This document shows, one piece after another, positions 40,301 through 51,520 of a stretch of 64,000 nt of DNA (the stretch's first letter is position 1; every line of letters begins with the position of its first letter). The DNA comes from Acanthornis magna (Eukaryota; Chordata; Aves; Passeriformes; Acanthizidae). The stretch covers positions 3,085,001 to 3,149,000 of the forward strand of contig JAWUZG010000173.1 in the NCBI GenBank assembly GCA_036785705.1, written 5' to 3'. The notes beneath the pieces are model-generated. The model searched no databases and was not told the origin of the DNA. It saw nothing but the letters and a program-made list of their open reading frames with translations. The translations under genes and the position numbers were made by a program.

Positions 40301-42026
40301 ACAAAGTAAAAGAAATGTGTGACGTATTTATAACTTTTTCCTAGTCTTTGATTGGTGAGGTTTCATAGTTTTTAAGATTCATTAATAAACACCGCCTTGA
40401 GCCTCCATGCAAACTGCTCATGTTTGGACAATAATGCTGAGCATGTTATACCATCTGGGTGCTCTGTAAAAAGCGTTTCCCATTTGCAAACAAGCAATCA
40501 AGTGTGTAAGGAAGTGTGCTTTCCTGAAGGGAGAGAAGAAAACAAAACGAGGGAGGAAATTGGATAGGATACAATGACCTACTTACTGCTTTCACATATT
40601 ACAGTAGCCATTTAAAGTTACCCTCACCATGATAAGGCAGCTTCAGGGATGCTGCCTGCTTTCTATCTCTGTGAAAAGCCTCAGCTGGAGCTGTCACAAC
40701 CCAGGGCTCTGTTCTCTATCTGCCAACCATCAGGGCAATGAGGTTCCTGCCACTCACCCACCTTGTGCCCTGAGAGTCACTCATGCTTATCCCACTGGCA
40801 TTCAAAGCTGCCCCTGTTCTTCAGAAATTTCTGCTTTTCAGTGTTAAGGGCAGCCAATCTGATGGACTTTTGCTCCCAAAGAAGTGCCCTAAAGTATGAT
40901 AAAAAGAAGAAGTATAAAGTGTCCGTATCTCAAGGCCAGTCAGCAGTGCCTTCCTCTCTGCTCCCACTCTCTCTCTCAGGTCTGAGCTGTCATTCCCCCA
41001 CCCTGGGCTCCCTTCTGCTCCTCTCACCATCACTCTGGGCACATTTCTTTCACATCTCAGCTGGCAGCTTTTTCCTGTTAGTCCTACAAAAGCAGCTGAA
41101 CTACACTGCAGGTTTTTTTTTGCCTGCTAATAGTACCTAATCGATTCTCTGTTTGCAGATTAGAGAATTAATCCAGTGGTGCCTTTGGGTTGCAGCACTG
41201 CTAAATAATCCTCTTCCGCACATCTCTCTCTCTCCCCCATGTCCTCTCCTACACAGCTTTCTCCCTCAAAACAATTCCATGACTTTCATCTTCCTAGCTT
41301 GATACACTGCTATTTAAAGCAAAGCTATTGAGGATTTGATATTTAAACAATATTAGTGCATTCACCATATCCATGTATACAGAATATGCTTACTCTGCCA
41401 TCTGCTTCCGCTTACATACACACTCCTACTTCTGCCCTTGGGAAGATGAGAGAGCAAACACCTGACAGATGCTTAGTCACACTGCTTCATATTTCTGGAA
41501 AGTATTCAGGTGCTGTGTTTAGAAACAGGAGAAAGGCAATGCAGAATTTAGACAAATTCTCTGTAAATCTCTCAGAATTTTCTATCTGGAAGAATTCTTG
41601 CAAAGATTAGATGTGGGAAGGAAGCACCATATCTTTCCCCTGTTTCACACCACTCAGTTACCACAGCATCATTGACAGTCAGTCTAGGTTTTATTCAAAT
41701 AGAGTTATTGCATAATGGGATCTAAGACCTACTGTATTTATATATCCATTCCCATCACTACAGCATCTGAGCACCTTGTCATATAACGCCGAGTGATATA
41801 ATTAGCATCTGTCAAGCGTGGTTCACTCTTCACAGGAGGGAGAGATGGTGTGTGGATTTTCTTTTCTTCATCTATGTCCAGTGCTACATGTCTGCATTAA
41901 CCAACACATTATAAAATACAATAAAACAAAGGACTTGACACTTGGCATGAAGAGAAGAGAGGTGAGTAGCAAATCCTTCTCCAGTTTGTGGAACTGGTGT
42001 TTGATCTGGTGTTGGCACAACTCAGC
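34331..42026. other. long AT-rich noncoding stretch with homopolymer tracts
   Basis: No gene is recognised in these 7.7 kb. T-rich tracts occur at about 36058-36110 and 38668-38711. Frames at 36442-36822, 37388-37753, 38869-39177 and 40763-41140 have no recognisable domains, and several overlap on opposite strands. I see no diagnostic repeat text. Confidence 0.4.
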
Positions 42027-42285
42027 AGCTCAGAGAATCAGAGAACCACAGAATGGGTGAGGTTGGAAGGGACCATAGTGGGTCACGTTCAGCCTCATCC
42101 CAGAGCTCAGGGCACAGGATTGTGTCCAGGGAGCTCTGGAATATCCTCAACAAGGGAGACTCCACACCCTCTCTGGACAATCTGTTCAGTCCTCAGTCAC
42201 ACAAACAGTAAAGAAATTCTTCCTCATGTTCAGGTGGAACTTCCTGTGCTTCAGTTTCTGCCCTAAACTCCTAAACCTAGACCCC
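42027..42285 (-). mobile_element. CR1 LINE 3' end
   Basis: The plus strand reads AGAGAACCACAGAATGGGTG, AGGTTGGAAGGGACCATAGT, CCAGGGAGCTCTGGAATATC, GGAGACTCCACACCCTCTCT, GACAATCTGTTCAGT and AAGAAATTCTTCCTCATGTT. This is the reverse complement of a CR1 3' end, diverged from the other copies and so probably another subfamily. Confidence 0.85.
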
Positions 42286-42814
42286 TGCTCTTAGTTTTCT
42301 GCTAGTCCATCAATTTCAGGGACACATTATGACCTTTAGATAATAGACTTTTATAATCTCAACAGAGCTTTCATAGATGAACCTTCATGCTCTCTAGATG
42401 GAAGGAAGAGGTTTCAGGACACACAAAGGTGCTGTTCAGCTCCTTACTTCTAAATCAGGCTCAGTAGGAGCAACAAGACTCCTTTTTGAGTCCAGACAAC
42501 CTTCCCACCCCTTCCTGGAAAGCTACCACCTCACTTTGGCTCTACTTCGTTCTTTTCATCCCCTGGGGGAGGCCGGCTAGTTCCACAATATCCATTTACA
42601 TCTCAGGGATGAACACACAGCATGCATCTGAACTCGCTCATAAAGTACCCCAAGTTCATTCACATTTCTTTTTTCCTCAACCTAAACGGTTCCCCTGGGA
42701 CAGAGGAGCAGAGCCATCACTTACCAAGGAGTTTAGACAGCCATTCAGGTCTGCTGTGCCCTGATATATGAGCACTTTGTAAATAGCCACTGAGGCCTTG
42801 AATATTCAGCGTGA
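42286..42814. other. noncoding stretch, nothing recognised
   Basis: No gene or repeat is recognised. Frames at 42398-42580 and 42486-42764 have no domain. Confidence 0.4.
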
Positions 42815-43165
42815 TGGAATTTGTTTAGTCTAGAGGAGGGACGAGTGAGGAGAGACATAAGTACCTTCAAACGTGTAAAAAATGACTACAAAAAGGAAAT
42901 TAATAAAGTGTTTCTCGTGTCCACTGGGGCGAGGGCAAGCAGCAACGGCCTTAAATTGCAGTAAAGGAGATTTAGTTTGGCAATTAGGGAAAAATTCTTA
43001 GCATAAGGATTTTTAAGGAAACACAGAGAGGTTGTAGATGCCCCATTGCTGGAGATTTTTAAAAATCTCTTAGATATATATCTGTAAAAAAACCCAAAAA
43101 ACTAAAAGATGTTTAGGTACAGTTGTGGTAGTCAAAGATCATCTGGCTCAGAGTTGCCCTCTAGC
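42815..43165 (+). mobile_element. CR1 LINE 3' region, old copy
   Basis: Diverged but ordered CR1 text is seen in plus orientation: AGAGGAGGGACGAGTGAGGA, GTGTCCACTGGGGCGAGGGC, AGATTTAGTTTGGCAATTAG, GAGGTTGTAGATGCCCCATT and a decayed tail. Confidence 0.75.
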
Positions 43166-44202
43166 CCTGCTATCTGTGCTGCTGTGGGAAGCTAACACGG
43201 TGAACAAGGGCTAAATCTGATGTATGGAGGCACCTGAGTACTGAGAATGTATTTGTCTGATCATTGTCACCGGGGGGAATTAGATTCCAATTCCCACACA
43301 CATTTTTCTACCAAGAAATATCACAGCTTTTTCTATTTTTCTTCCACATTACAATTTTTATCACATTTTTTAAAAGCCCACATGTGGAACATTTATTTTT
43401 TGATGTTGTATGATCATTTCCCTGCAAGTTCTGTGGGGCTTCTTTCTCATTTTTTAAAAATTATGATGACATTTCACTCCTAAAAATGTTTCAAAGGGTT
43501 TCCATGAGCAAAAGGCCTTTTCTTATAGTGTTCTACTTGCTGTCCTGTCTGCTCTGCAATGTCTCTTTTAGAGCCCAATTTTCCCTTCTCAATCTTGTTT
43601 TTCAAAACTATTCAAATTGCATTCAGCTAGGATTTAATTAGTAGAAAGGTGAAATGGCTTTACTTTCTGTGCTAGATGGTCAGCAGTTGCTCTAATGTTT
43701 ATTATCTCACCAACAGAACATAATGTGCCGATCAAAATATTTTTGGATTTGTATCTTTTTCTGAGAAGTCAAAGTCCATGAATTTTAAATGCTCCTACTC
43801 AGGAAGCTTACATGAGGGACCAAAATACCTTCCTTCAGTTTGCCACAATCCTGTAGGGCTGCATCCCAGAATAAAGAACAGATCCACAAAATCTTGTAGT
43901 TGCACTGTGTAGAGCACAAACATTACTCATAATTTCCTACCTGTTGTGGTCCTCTTGGAAAAATTCCATCCCATTTTAAGGTGTAAGTTGGAAGGGAATG
44001 AAAGAACTGGGCAATGCTATCCTTGAAGGTTGAAAGCGAGTTTAGAAAAAGGAGTTTTAGCACTACTGAACAGCAGCAAGTAAGAGGAGCCATGCTGCAG
44101 GGTTAAATTTTATATCTTGGCAGCCTCAGTGGAGATTGTCATTACATATTTGCAAATAATGGTATCTCAGAGGTTTACAGCACATTGCCAAAGGTTCCTC
44201 AC
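43166..44202. other. noncoding stretch, nothing recognised
   Basis: No gene or repeat is recognised. The frame at 43247-43483 has no domain. Confidence 0.4.
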
Positions 44203-44567
44203 TGTTGCGGTGGTCGAAACCATCTCGGAGAAGCCAAGAGGTCCCCAGGCAGCAGAGGCATGCTAGTGGGACATCTCTGAAGTGTGAAATACGCTCTGAG
44301 TGTTGGTCGGGTGGTCTCTCCCTAGATATGCTAATCCTCCTGTGTTGATTGGCCTTGACCTGGTCCCTCACTCCACCCCTCCCTTCTCCCTATTGGTTGT
44401 TGTTGTAGTCCCCACCTTCTCCCTGACCCTATTGGCCCTGAATCTCTATATCCATGATCACTCAGGGTCATTCATCTTCTTTCGCTGTCGGATGCCTTTG
44501 GGAATAAACCGTGCTTGGAATTCCACGCAACTGGGCTCTCTGAGTTCTTTGTCTCTGGTAACTCACA
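44203..44567 (+). mobile_element. probable solo LTR of an unrelated endogenous retrovirus
   Basis: The segment begins TGTTGCGGTGG and can end at CTCACA (TG...CA). It holds three ATTGG boxes near 44344, 44392 and 44431, a TATA-like CTCTATATCC near 44443-44452, and an AATAAA polyadenylation signal at 44503-44508, in LTR order and spacing. No primer-binding site or retroviral coding text follows, which suggests a solo LTR. An alternative right end at 44561 would give CTCAC direct repeats (44198-44202 and 44562-44566), so the exact end is uncertain. Confidence 0.6.
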
Positions 44568-47270
44568 AGCTATCTAAAGCTCTGGGGTGAGTGTGTGTTT
44601 GTGCCTTCCACCAGCACGGGTGAGAGAAGTCTCTGCCTGTGCAGTACTGAATCTGGACTGGCCAGGGTGATCTCTTAACCCATAGAGATATCTTTGGAAT
44701 GCACAGAGGCCTATCCACTCCACCACCACTCTGCATTACCTCACCTCATTCAATCTCTTTCCATCTTTTGTATGGTGGTTATTTCATCCAGGTCAGGTTA
44801 TCATCTCATCTCATCTCATCAAAGTCAAAGAAAACCCTGGCCATAAAATTTGTAAGTGTCCATACGCAATTGCTTTTCCATGGTGTGATCAAAAAGATCA
44901 TGCAGTGAATTGGTAACTGAGAGGAGAACATATGAATGAATGGCTGCGGAGGTGCTGTCTCCAGACAAGGAAAAACAATAATTACATCAGAAAAGTATAG
45001 CTGCATCAGAAACAAAATTATGCCTGCAAAAGTGGACTTCTGTAATATTGCCTCCACTAAACAAAAGTAATGGGGATCCATCTGGATACTGGGATAGGTA
45101 AGCAGGTGTGGACTGATGAGAAATATTTTAGCAGCATTCTACTTAAAAAAAAAAACAACGGAAGACTTTGAAATCCTACATGAGAGGTCTCGTCACCCTT
45201 GATTGTGGACATGGCAGCTGGATGAGAGATAACCAGGTAACCTGAGAGCAATCACTTTAAAGGATTAGGTGGAGAGAATAACTTGATAGACATACCTGTT
45301 GAATCCAGTCTTTGGGTATTTTTTTTCTGCCAGATTCCATAAAATCCTTCTCCCATCATTCTTTAAATGAAATTTTTGAAATAATTAAAAAAGTTTTCTA
45401 TATGATTTCTTATTTTATGTTGTCAGTGTGATTATACTGGGGTCCTCTTACACAGAATACACTTGCTAAACACTATTGTCTTGCTTTGTTTTTCTCCTTT
45501 ATTCAATTACCAAAAATTAATTGCAGAACACATGGGGGGAAGCTTGGACTTACTTTACTCCCTGAAAACTGTGGTAGCCAGTGTTTCGTTCACTCTCGTT
45601 ACCAGAGCACGGCCAGCTTTCAGGGTTGCATTTCAGACTTCAGCCACTGTGTAAATTTTCATAAAAATAAACCGCATTTCATATGTGGTCTCTCAATATG
45701 TGTTCATATTGAATGCTTGAGGTGTGGAATTCTGCTTGAGATTAAATAGCCTGGATAGAGGTGCCAATGTGTGAGGCAGGGGTCGCTTCAGGGTCTGATT
45801 CACTGCTCAAATATGTATATATACACAAAGGTCTATAGTTCCAGGTGGGCATTTCAGGCTATTCCCCACTGTTTCCATACACGCCCCCCCAAAAAGTGTA
45901 GGGGATTTTTTGTTTCCCATGTCATATCTACTGAGCCTATAAGGATGCCTTCATTTATCTAAGATTTCTCTCATCTCCTTCACAAACAGGCATCTATATG
46001 TCTGTCTTATTCTGGAGGTGTTGCAGAGCAGTATTAATCTTTCAGGTATCTCCATTATAATCCTTGGTGGTAAAGGAAGAATTTCTTTCTCTCTTCTCTC
46101 TGTAAAAAACTTTTGAATCAGAAATTGATTTTCCTTTAGAAATCATCACTTTTTTTTTATTTCTCATTATGACATTCAGGATCTGTATTTTTGTAGTGTG
46201 ATTCATCCTCTGCAAGTTACATGCCATTTTGCCCCAAAACTAAACTTTTGATGGTCCCATATGTTTTGTGCTGTGCTGCAGGCAGAAGGAAAACATACCA
46301 TTCCTGTTTCAGTATTTGGGTGGAATCTGGTGTATGAAACCTGATCTTAGCAGTTAACCCTTTCTTAAGCCAAGAATTGTTCAGAGTGAGTTCATTAAAC
46401 CCAGTTTCTCATTATAAGGAAAATGACATTTTCTTCCCCATTGCCTCTGGAGACCTTGCTGACTCACCCACATGGTAACATTGCACTAGAAGAAGAAAGA
46501 AATATATTTTCTTAGATTAAATTCTGTTCAAACTCTACACAGACAATTCCATGGACTGTAGGTATTGCCTTCATGGAGTTAATCCATCTTCAAGGACTTC
46601 CTACTCATAAAAAGAAAAAAAAAAAAATCTTAAGAAAACCCCCCCAAAAACTGATTTTGAACTTTTCTCCCTCCTCATTATAATGCTGAATTGATTAAAA
46701 CACTGTTACCTTAAGGAATGTATACTTTTTTAAAAACCTGAGTCTTTGTCTTATTGTAGTTCCTTATCCAGTTAATTAAATTAGCTTTCTATCATAATCC
46801 TTCTTTTAATCACTGTCTTTTCAATTTCTTCATTTCACTCAGATAATTTTCTTTCCACTACTGCCCTGATGCTTTAATTCCACGCCACAGAGCTCAGCAA
46901 CTATTTGACTTGCTAAACCTGTACAAAAAATTTTAACACAAAACTATTAACCTTGGACAAAGTGCTTTGGAGCTTTTCATTTGTATGCAGGAATGATGCC
47001 CTTTGTGGGAGAAAGAAGGAGAAGGAACCTCCAAAAGATAAATCAGTATCTTAAATTACTCAAATGTACAATATGGCATCAGTAGCTGTTACATATTTTT
47101 TTCTCTCCTTTTGAGATTCAAATACATATGCTCGGCAATTACTGTTACATTTGCATAATAGGACATTTTTTGATTAGCATATCTTGGACTTCTGTTTGCA
47201 TTTTTTAATTGTGGTTACTTTTATTCTAAGATTTGTCCTTATTCCCCCTTCATGTTCCGTTATACCTGCT
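44568..47270. other. noncoding stretch
   Basis: No gene is recognised. A short run of TCATC-type units lies near 44799-44820. Frames at 44806-45081, 45463-45749 and 45771-45962 have no domain. Near 47149 an ATTTGCAT octamer core is present in otherwise AT-rich sequence. Confidence 0.4.
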
Positions 47271-47403
47271 CATGGTTTTTTTTGTTTTTTCTTTTTTGTT
47301 TTGGTGTTTTGTTTTGTTTTGTTTTGTTGGGGTTTTCTTGGGGTTTTGTTTGTTTGTTTGTTTGTTTGTTTGTTTTTGTTTTCATTTTGGGTTTTTTGTT
47401 TCC
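47271..47403. repeat. T/G-rich low-complexity tract
   Basis: Irregular TTTTG units are followed by six or seven GTTT units near 47347-47377. Phe/Val-rich plus-strand frames and the Lys/Asn-rich minus-strand frame over it (47184-47595) are by-products. Confidence 0.9.
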
Positions 47404-48839
47404 TGAGGGCTTGTTCTCTCCAAAGCTCTGTTTAGTATTTGGTTTTGTAGTTAACATCACATCATAATGGCATACCAGGAAAGCAAGGCATATGACATAA
47501 TAAAGTTTAATGAGTAAATTGTGAAACCATGGGACAAAAGCCATGCTTTCACAGGGGACAGTCAGGAGATAGGGTGATGCACTGCAAGATCCCACAAAAA
47601 CTGCTCTATGTTTTATAACATTTATTCAGCCTTTTATGCTGTTTCAACTTTGTGTGCTGTGAGAGGAATATTTTGTGGTTACCTCAGCTCTGTACATTTG
47701 ATGAAATTTAAATAACTTAGCTGCTGCTGTAGCCATCACCAAAACTGGTTGGATCAGATTCTTGGTGTTACCATGTCAGATGGGATGCTTTGATTGACCA
47801 TTCTCTTTATCTGCTTTAGAGGAGTTAGAGGTAAGACAGTGTTTAGGCAGCTATTCAAATGAAAAAAACCCTCTTCAGCACAACCAGTTGGATTTTCAGT
47901 TGTGCAGAACTCTTTAATACTTTTCTGCCAGAGCATACTAGTGCTCTTATTTATGAGACAATCCCCTGTTTTATAAGGTAAAGACCTTTGTTCCCTTATT
48001 TATAACTTTGTCCCTTATTTGTAAGATAAAAAAAAAATTGTTCAATTTCATTTATTTTATTGGTGAAATACTGAAAATACTTTGATATCATGGTAAAGAT
48101 ATGTGTGATTGTATTACCATTGTTTCATTTGTTTAAACCTCCAAAATCGAACAGATTCTTGGTACTGTCTCACTTGCAACATCTTGAGATCTCAAATGAA
48201 ATGGTGGCCAAGTCGAGTTGATCTTCCTGTTCATGGCTTTGCTCTGTGAATTCATTGATTTCTGTAATTAAATGAGTTGGAAGTAAATCCCAGCCCTTTG
48301 CTGCATGTAACTCATCAGAGCTGATGGCTGAATCTTAATAAGCTGTTTAGTGTGATCTTGTGCCAGAGCAGCTAGGTGCTAACAGTTTCCCTAGTGCTGC
48401 AATTTCATGTAGCAATCTGTGGTTATAATTGACTCTGCCAGGACAAAAGAAAGAGGAGGTGGAATGGCATTAGATTAAAATGAAACAGTGCAGTGAAGAG
48501 TGGTTAGCTCAATGAATGCAAAATTCTCCCCTTTTTTGTGTGTGAGCTGAACTCAGCGGTTACAATTTTCTTCCTTCTTTCAAATAAATTGCAGCATTTT
48601 GGATTCTGGTACCTGTCTAAAGAAAGAGATCTGAGAATGTTCCCTCTTTGGAAAAGAAAAAAAAAACCAACACCCTAAAAAGAATACTGAAATGCAAACA
48701 TTTAGACACTTAATTACTAAGGATAGTGGCAATGTCTGTGTAGTTTTCTCCATATCCTGCAGTATATTGATGCCAATGTTGTGTAGTCAACACACTCTAC
48801 AAGAATACTAAAATCATGGCATTGTGGTACTCCTTAAAC
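47404..48839. other. noncoding stretch, nothing recognised
   Basis: No gene or repeat family is recognised between the low-complexity tracts that flank this interval. Confidence 0.4.
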
Positions 48840-48945
48840 TAAAAAAAAACCCAAAAACCAAACCAAAAACAAACAAATGAAATAAATAAAAAAAAAATCA
48901 AAACCAACCCAACCCAACCCAAAACAAAGAAACAAACAAAATTCT
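48840..48945. repeat. A/C-rich low-complexity tract
   Basis: Runs of A alternate with CC or CCC and include AACCC-type repeats near 48905-48920. It lies about 100 bp outside the left LTR of the provirus and is host sequence. Confidence 0.85.
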
Positions 48946-49043
48946 CAAGGCCTGCTGCTTGTCTTAAAAAGGATAAACCAGAACCCCAAAAATGAAAGAG
49001 CACCACTCCATAAAATGGGAAACTATGAAATAAACTACAATCA

Positions 49044-50060
49044 TGTCATAAAAAAAGACAATTTCACACTCGTGGGTTAGAGCAAAAGGTGTTTATTGCT
49101 GAACCCACGAGGTCCAGGATCTCCCGAGGGAGAAATGAAAGGAAAAAGAAAGAAAAAAAAGCACAAAAAAAAAGGAAGGTCCCAGGACAGCAATAAGACT
49201 CTCCTGGCCACCGGTTGGTGGTCAAGGACACGGAGATCCCTCAGGCCGGGTGGCGAACTTAAGCTAATCTTAAGTTCAAAAAAAAAGATTTTAAGTATAG
49301 CCCATAAAAATGGGCAAGAGGCCCAGCACCCGACCCAGCCTCTGACTCCCTGCTAGTCAGAGAGACAGAGACACCAGGCACCCTGCACAGACCAGAGTCT
49401 GCAGCTGTTGGTGGTAAAGGCACCTGGAAAAAAGAGACTGACTCAGCTCAAGAGAGCCAAATTTATAAAGTTTTTGATGGGCTGGTCCGAATTAGCCTCT
49501 CCGCCCTCTCGCTCGCTGGTGATTGGGAATACTAATTAATGAGGTGGCCTTCCCCACCAATAGATGGATCGTTGCCTAGGGGTAATTTGCAAAGGCGGGA
49601 AAGGGCCTCATTAGTATTCCACTTGAGGTGGGCGGAGAGGTGCAAACCTTCTATTTTTAGCTCGGGTGCTGCAGAGTGCCTTTAATATTGGGATGGGTGA
49701 TGGGCTTACAGATTTACAATACAACATAAAAACTGAGTTTTACATAAATAAAATTACAAAGATAAAGGATTTTTAAAAAGGTACAAAACTTCTGAACTCA
49801 GGGTTACATGGGTTCAACTGCTTTTCCATCTAAAATACCTTCAATCCCTTTTATTTTGCTCCAAACAACTTTAATATCCCAATGCTTTTACCCAGAAACA
49901 TTGCACTCTTAAAACATCTTTAAAACAGTCTCTTTTTTAACTTTTCAATCTAGAACTTTATCAAAAATCCAAACTTTCAACTCCACTCAACAGGTACAAC
50001 AATACAACAGCAACCATCAACTCCAACATGCGAAAAATCACTCCACTCTCATTTATAACA
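49044..50060 (-). repeat. 3' LTR of the provirus
   Basis: The LTR is 1017 bp and in viral sense begins TGTTATAAATG and ends TTTTATGACA. A CCAAT box lies at 49522-49526 and a TATAAA at 49462-49467. An AATAAA lies at 49092-49097, about 50 bp from the LTR end. The signals imply U3 of about 600 bp, a long R of roughly 350 bp and a very short U5. The start of the right flank text AACT is shared by both LTR copies, so the viral end may extend 4 bp. Host sequence starts left of 49044. The plus-strand frame at 49096-49356 is antisense and repeated in the other LTR; it is not a gene. Confidence 0.96.
49092..49097 (-). terminator. polyadenylation signal in the 3' LTR
   Basis: AATAAA in viral sense lies about 50 bp before the LTR end, with GT/T-rich text following. 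This would set cleavage close to the end of the LTR and imply a very short U5. Confidence 0.7.
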
Positions 50061-50064
50061 AACT

Positions 50065-50085
50065 CCCCCCTTTTTCTTTTTTCTT
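50065..50085 (-). other. polypurine tract (plus-strand primer)
   Basis: In viral sense a run of about 20 purines ends in six Gs (plus-strand CCCCCC at 50065-50070, then T-rich text) directly before U3, with four bases (AGTT) in between. Position and composition are those of the retroviral plus-strand primer. Its presence only here and not at the right LTR fixes the left LTR as the 3' LTR. Confidence 0.92.
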
Positions 50086-50128
50086 AGGGAACCTTGATTT
50101 TTCGCATTACTCTCACAGTGTACCCACT

Positions 50129-51238
50129 TCACTCATGCGCAACACTGGAGGAACAAAATAGAGTCTTTTCGGCTACAGAAAAGTTGTCATTTCTTATCCA
50201 AAACAAATTTTCTGGAGCTGCCCAGAAACTGTCTTTAACTGAGTTCGCCTGAGTCCAATACCTCGAGAAAGCAGGAAGTGTGGAAAAAGGATTACCATCC
50301 TCCCAGCATTGGAACAGCTTCTCGATTTTGTTGTAAACACAGTTTTTATGAGGTAGTTGTGTACTTGACCAGTATACGTTTGGTGTTGTGGGCAGCCACC
50401 AGCTCTTTTTCCCGTCTGTGACCAGGTATCTTTTACACGTTGTTTCTCCCACCCTCTGGAAGAATCTTGGGGCTTTTCTCCAAATGCACTCTTCCCCTAA
50501 GACTGTGTTACTTAAATGCCAAATTTCATTATCAGTTCGGGTGTTTGGCGGAAGATTGCCCAGCTGTATGATTTTGAGGGGTCCAATCCCGACCCCTCGC
50601 CAAGGCCAGTACTCGGACATTAAAGTTCCTCCGCACACCCAGCAATTTGTTAAATTTAGTTGCTGACTTATCCTCTCCGCCAAATCAATAAATAAATTTT
50701 GGTCTACTTTTGATAAGCCAGCTTCCTGTTGTTTTTGGTTTTCTTCAATTACAGTTTCTTGAATCAGGTCCAATTCAAAGGTTTTTCTTTTTATTAAATC
50801 TTCCTTTTTTGTGATATAATTGAAATTGAAACAAAGCCAAACATCATCGGAGGGGCACTCTCCTTTTATCTTTTGAATTTGAGTACCAATGTTTTGCCCA
50901 ATCCAATACTTCTGTCCTTTTTCCGTACACCTTCCCAAGTTAACAATATTGTAGCAACCTGGGCTTACATAGGAATGTGCACGGAAAAAGTGTTTTATTT
51001 TGAATGAATTTCCTGCGGTCTGGTAAATGGTGTGATAGCACTTGTTGCACCTTATGTCCGCCTTGGCTTCCAGGATCTTCGGCACAGGGATGACTAGTGC
51101 CACGGCCAGGAAGAGCAGTACGGTGACCTTTCTCGGTTTGGGCTCTATTCCTGCTTGTGCTGGTGGTTGGCATTCCTTTCCTGGAGTCTCTGGACTGGTG
51201 CTAAGCGCGTTCTCTCCCTCAGGCCGCAGGAGATTCAT
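50129..51238 (-). CDS. env: envelope surface-subunit-like protein, transmembrane subunit absent
   Basis: The 369-codon frame starts at an ATG (51236-51238). About 37 polar residues precede a hydrophobic stretch (roughly residues 38-52, VTVLLFLAVALVIPV) that looks like a signal-peptide core. The body is cysteine-rich, with a CWVC motif at residues 199-202 typical of gammaretroviral surface subunits. N-glycosylation sequons are near N195 and N352. Residues from about 336 to 348 (KDSFWAAPENLFW) look like the late surface subunit, after which the frame ends in TGA. Only 68 bp separate that stop from the LTR, so no furin site, fusion peptide, CX6CC, heptad region or membrane anchor can be encoded. 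As it stands the product would be a secreted surface-like glycoprotein. A splice-acceptor-like site lies about 110 bp upstream. Virus entry function is not expected; receptor-blocking is a hypothesis only. Confidence 0.88.
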   Translation of the reverse strand: MNLLRPEGENALSTSPETPGKECQPPAQAGIEPKPRKVTVLLFLAVALVIPVPKILEAKADIRCNKCYHTIYQTAGNSFKIKHFFRAHSYVSPGCYNIVNLGRCTEKGQKYWIGQNIGTQIQKIKGECPSDDVWLCFNFNYITKKEDLIKRKTFELDLIQETVIEENQKQQEAGLSKVDQNLFIDLAERISQQLNLTNCWVCGGTLMSEYWPWRGVGIGPLKIIQLGNLPPNTRTDNEIWHLSNTVLGEECIWRKAPRFFQRVGETTCKRYLVTDGKKSWWLPTTPNVYWSSTQLPHKNCVYNKIEKLFQCWEDGNPFSTLPAFSRYWTQANSVKDSFWAAPENLFWIRNDNFSVAEKTLFCSSSVAHE

Positions 51239-51340
51239 TTTTACTTGGCCTCGGTCAGTTCCTGTGAGGAACGTGTGTCCGTTAATTTGTAGCCAAATTA
51301 TTTTGGTCTTAGAAGAAGAGGCAGATCTTATCAGGCAGGT

Positions 51341-51380
51341 TTTCCTTCCTACAAAAAGTGGGAAGTGGGAGAAACAAGGT
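51341..51380 (-). other. candidate splice acceptor for env mRNA
   Basis: In viral sense a pyrimidine-rich stretch leads to TTTTTGTAG, with the AG on plus-strand 51349-51350 and the exon starting at 51348. It sits between the pol stop and the env ATG, where a subgenomic env acceptor is expected. Use of the site is inferred. Confidence 0.5.
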
Positions 51381-51520
51381 TAGTGTTTTATATATGTAAC
51401 AAATGTTGAACATGGTAATTTGAAACTTGAACAGTCTTTTAACTTCAACAACAATAACATTTACAGTAACTGGTAACATTTCTTTGACTAGATCTTAGTT
51501 TTAAAGGATACTGTTGCGGT

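Noticed and set aside
49096..49356. 86-codon plus-strand frame found identically in both LTRs (also at 58693-58953)
   Set aside because: Antisense within the LTR, Lys-rich because of A runs, and duplicated only because the LTR is duplicated.
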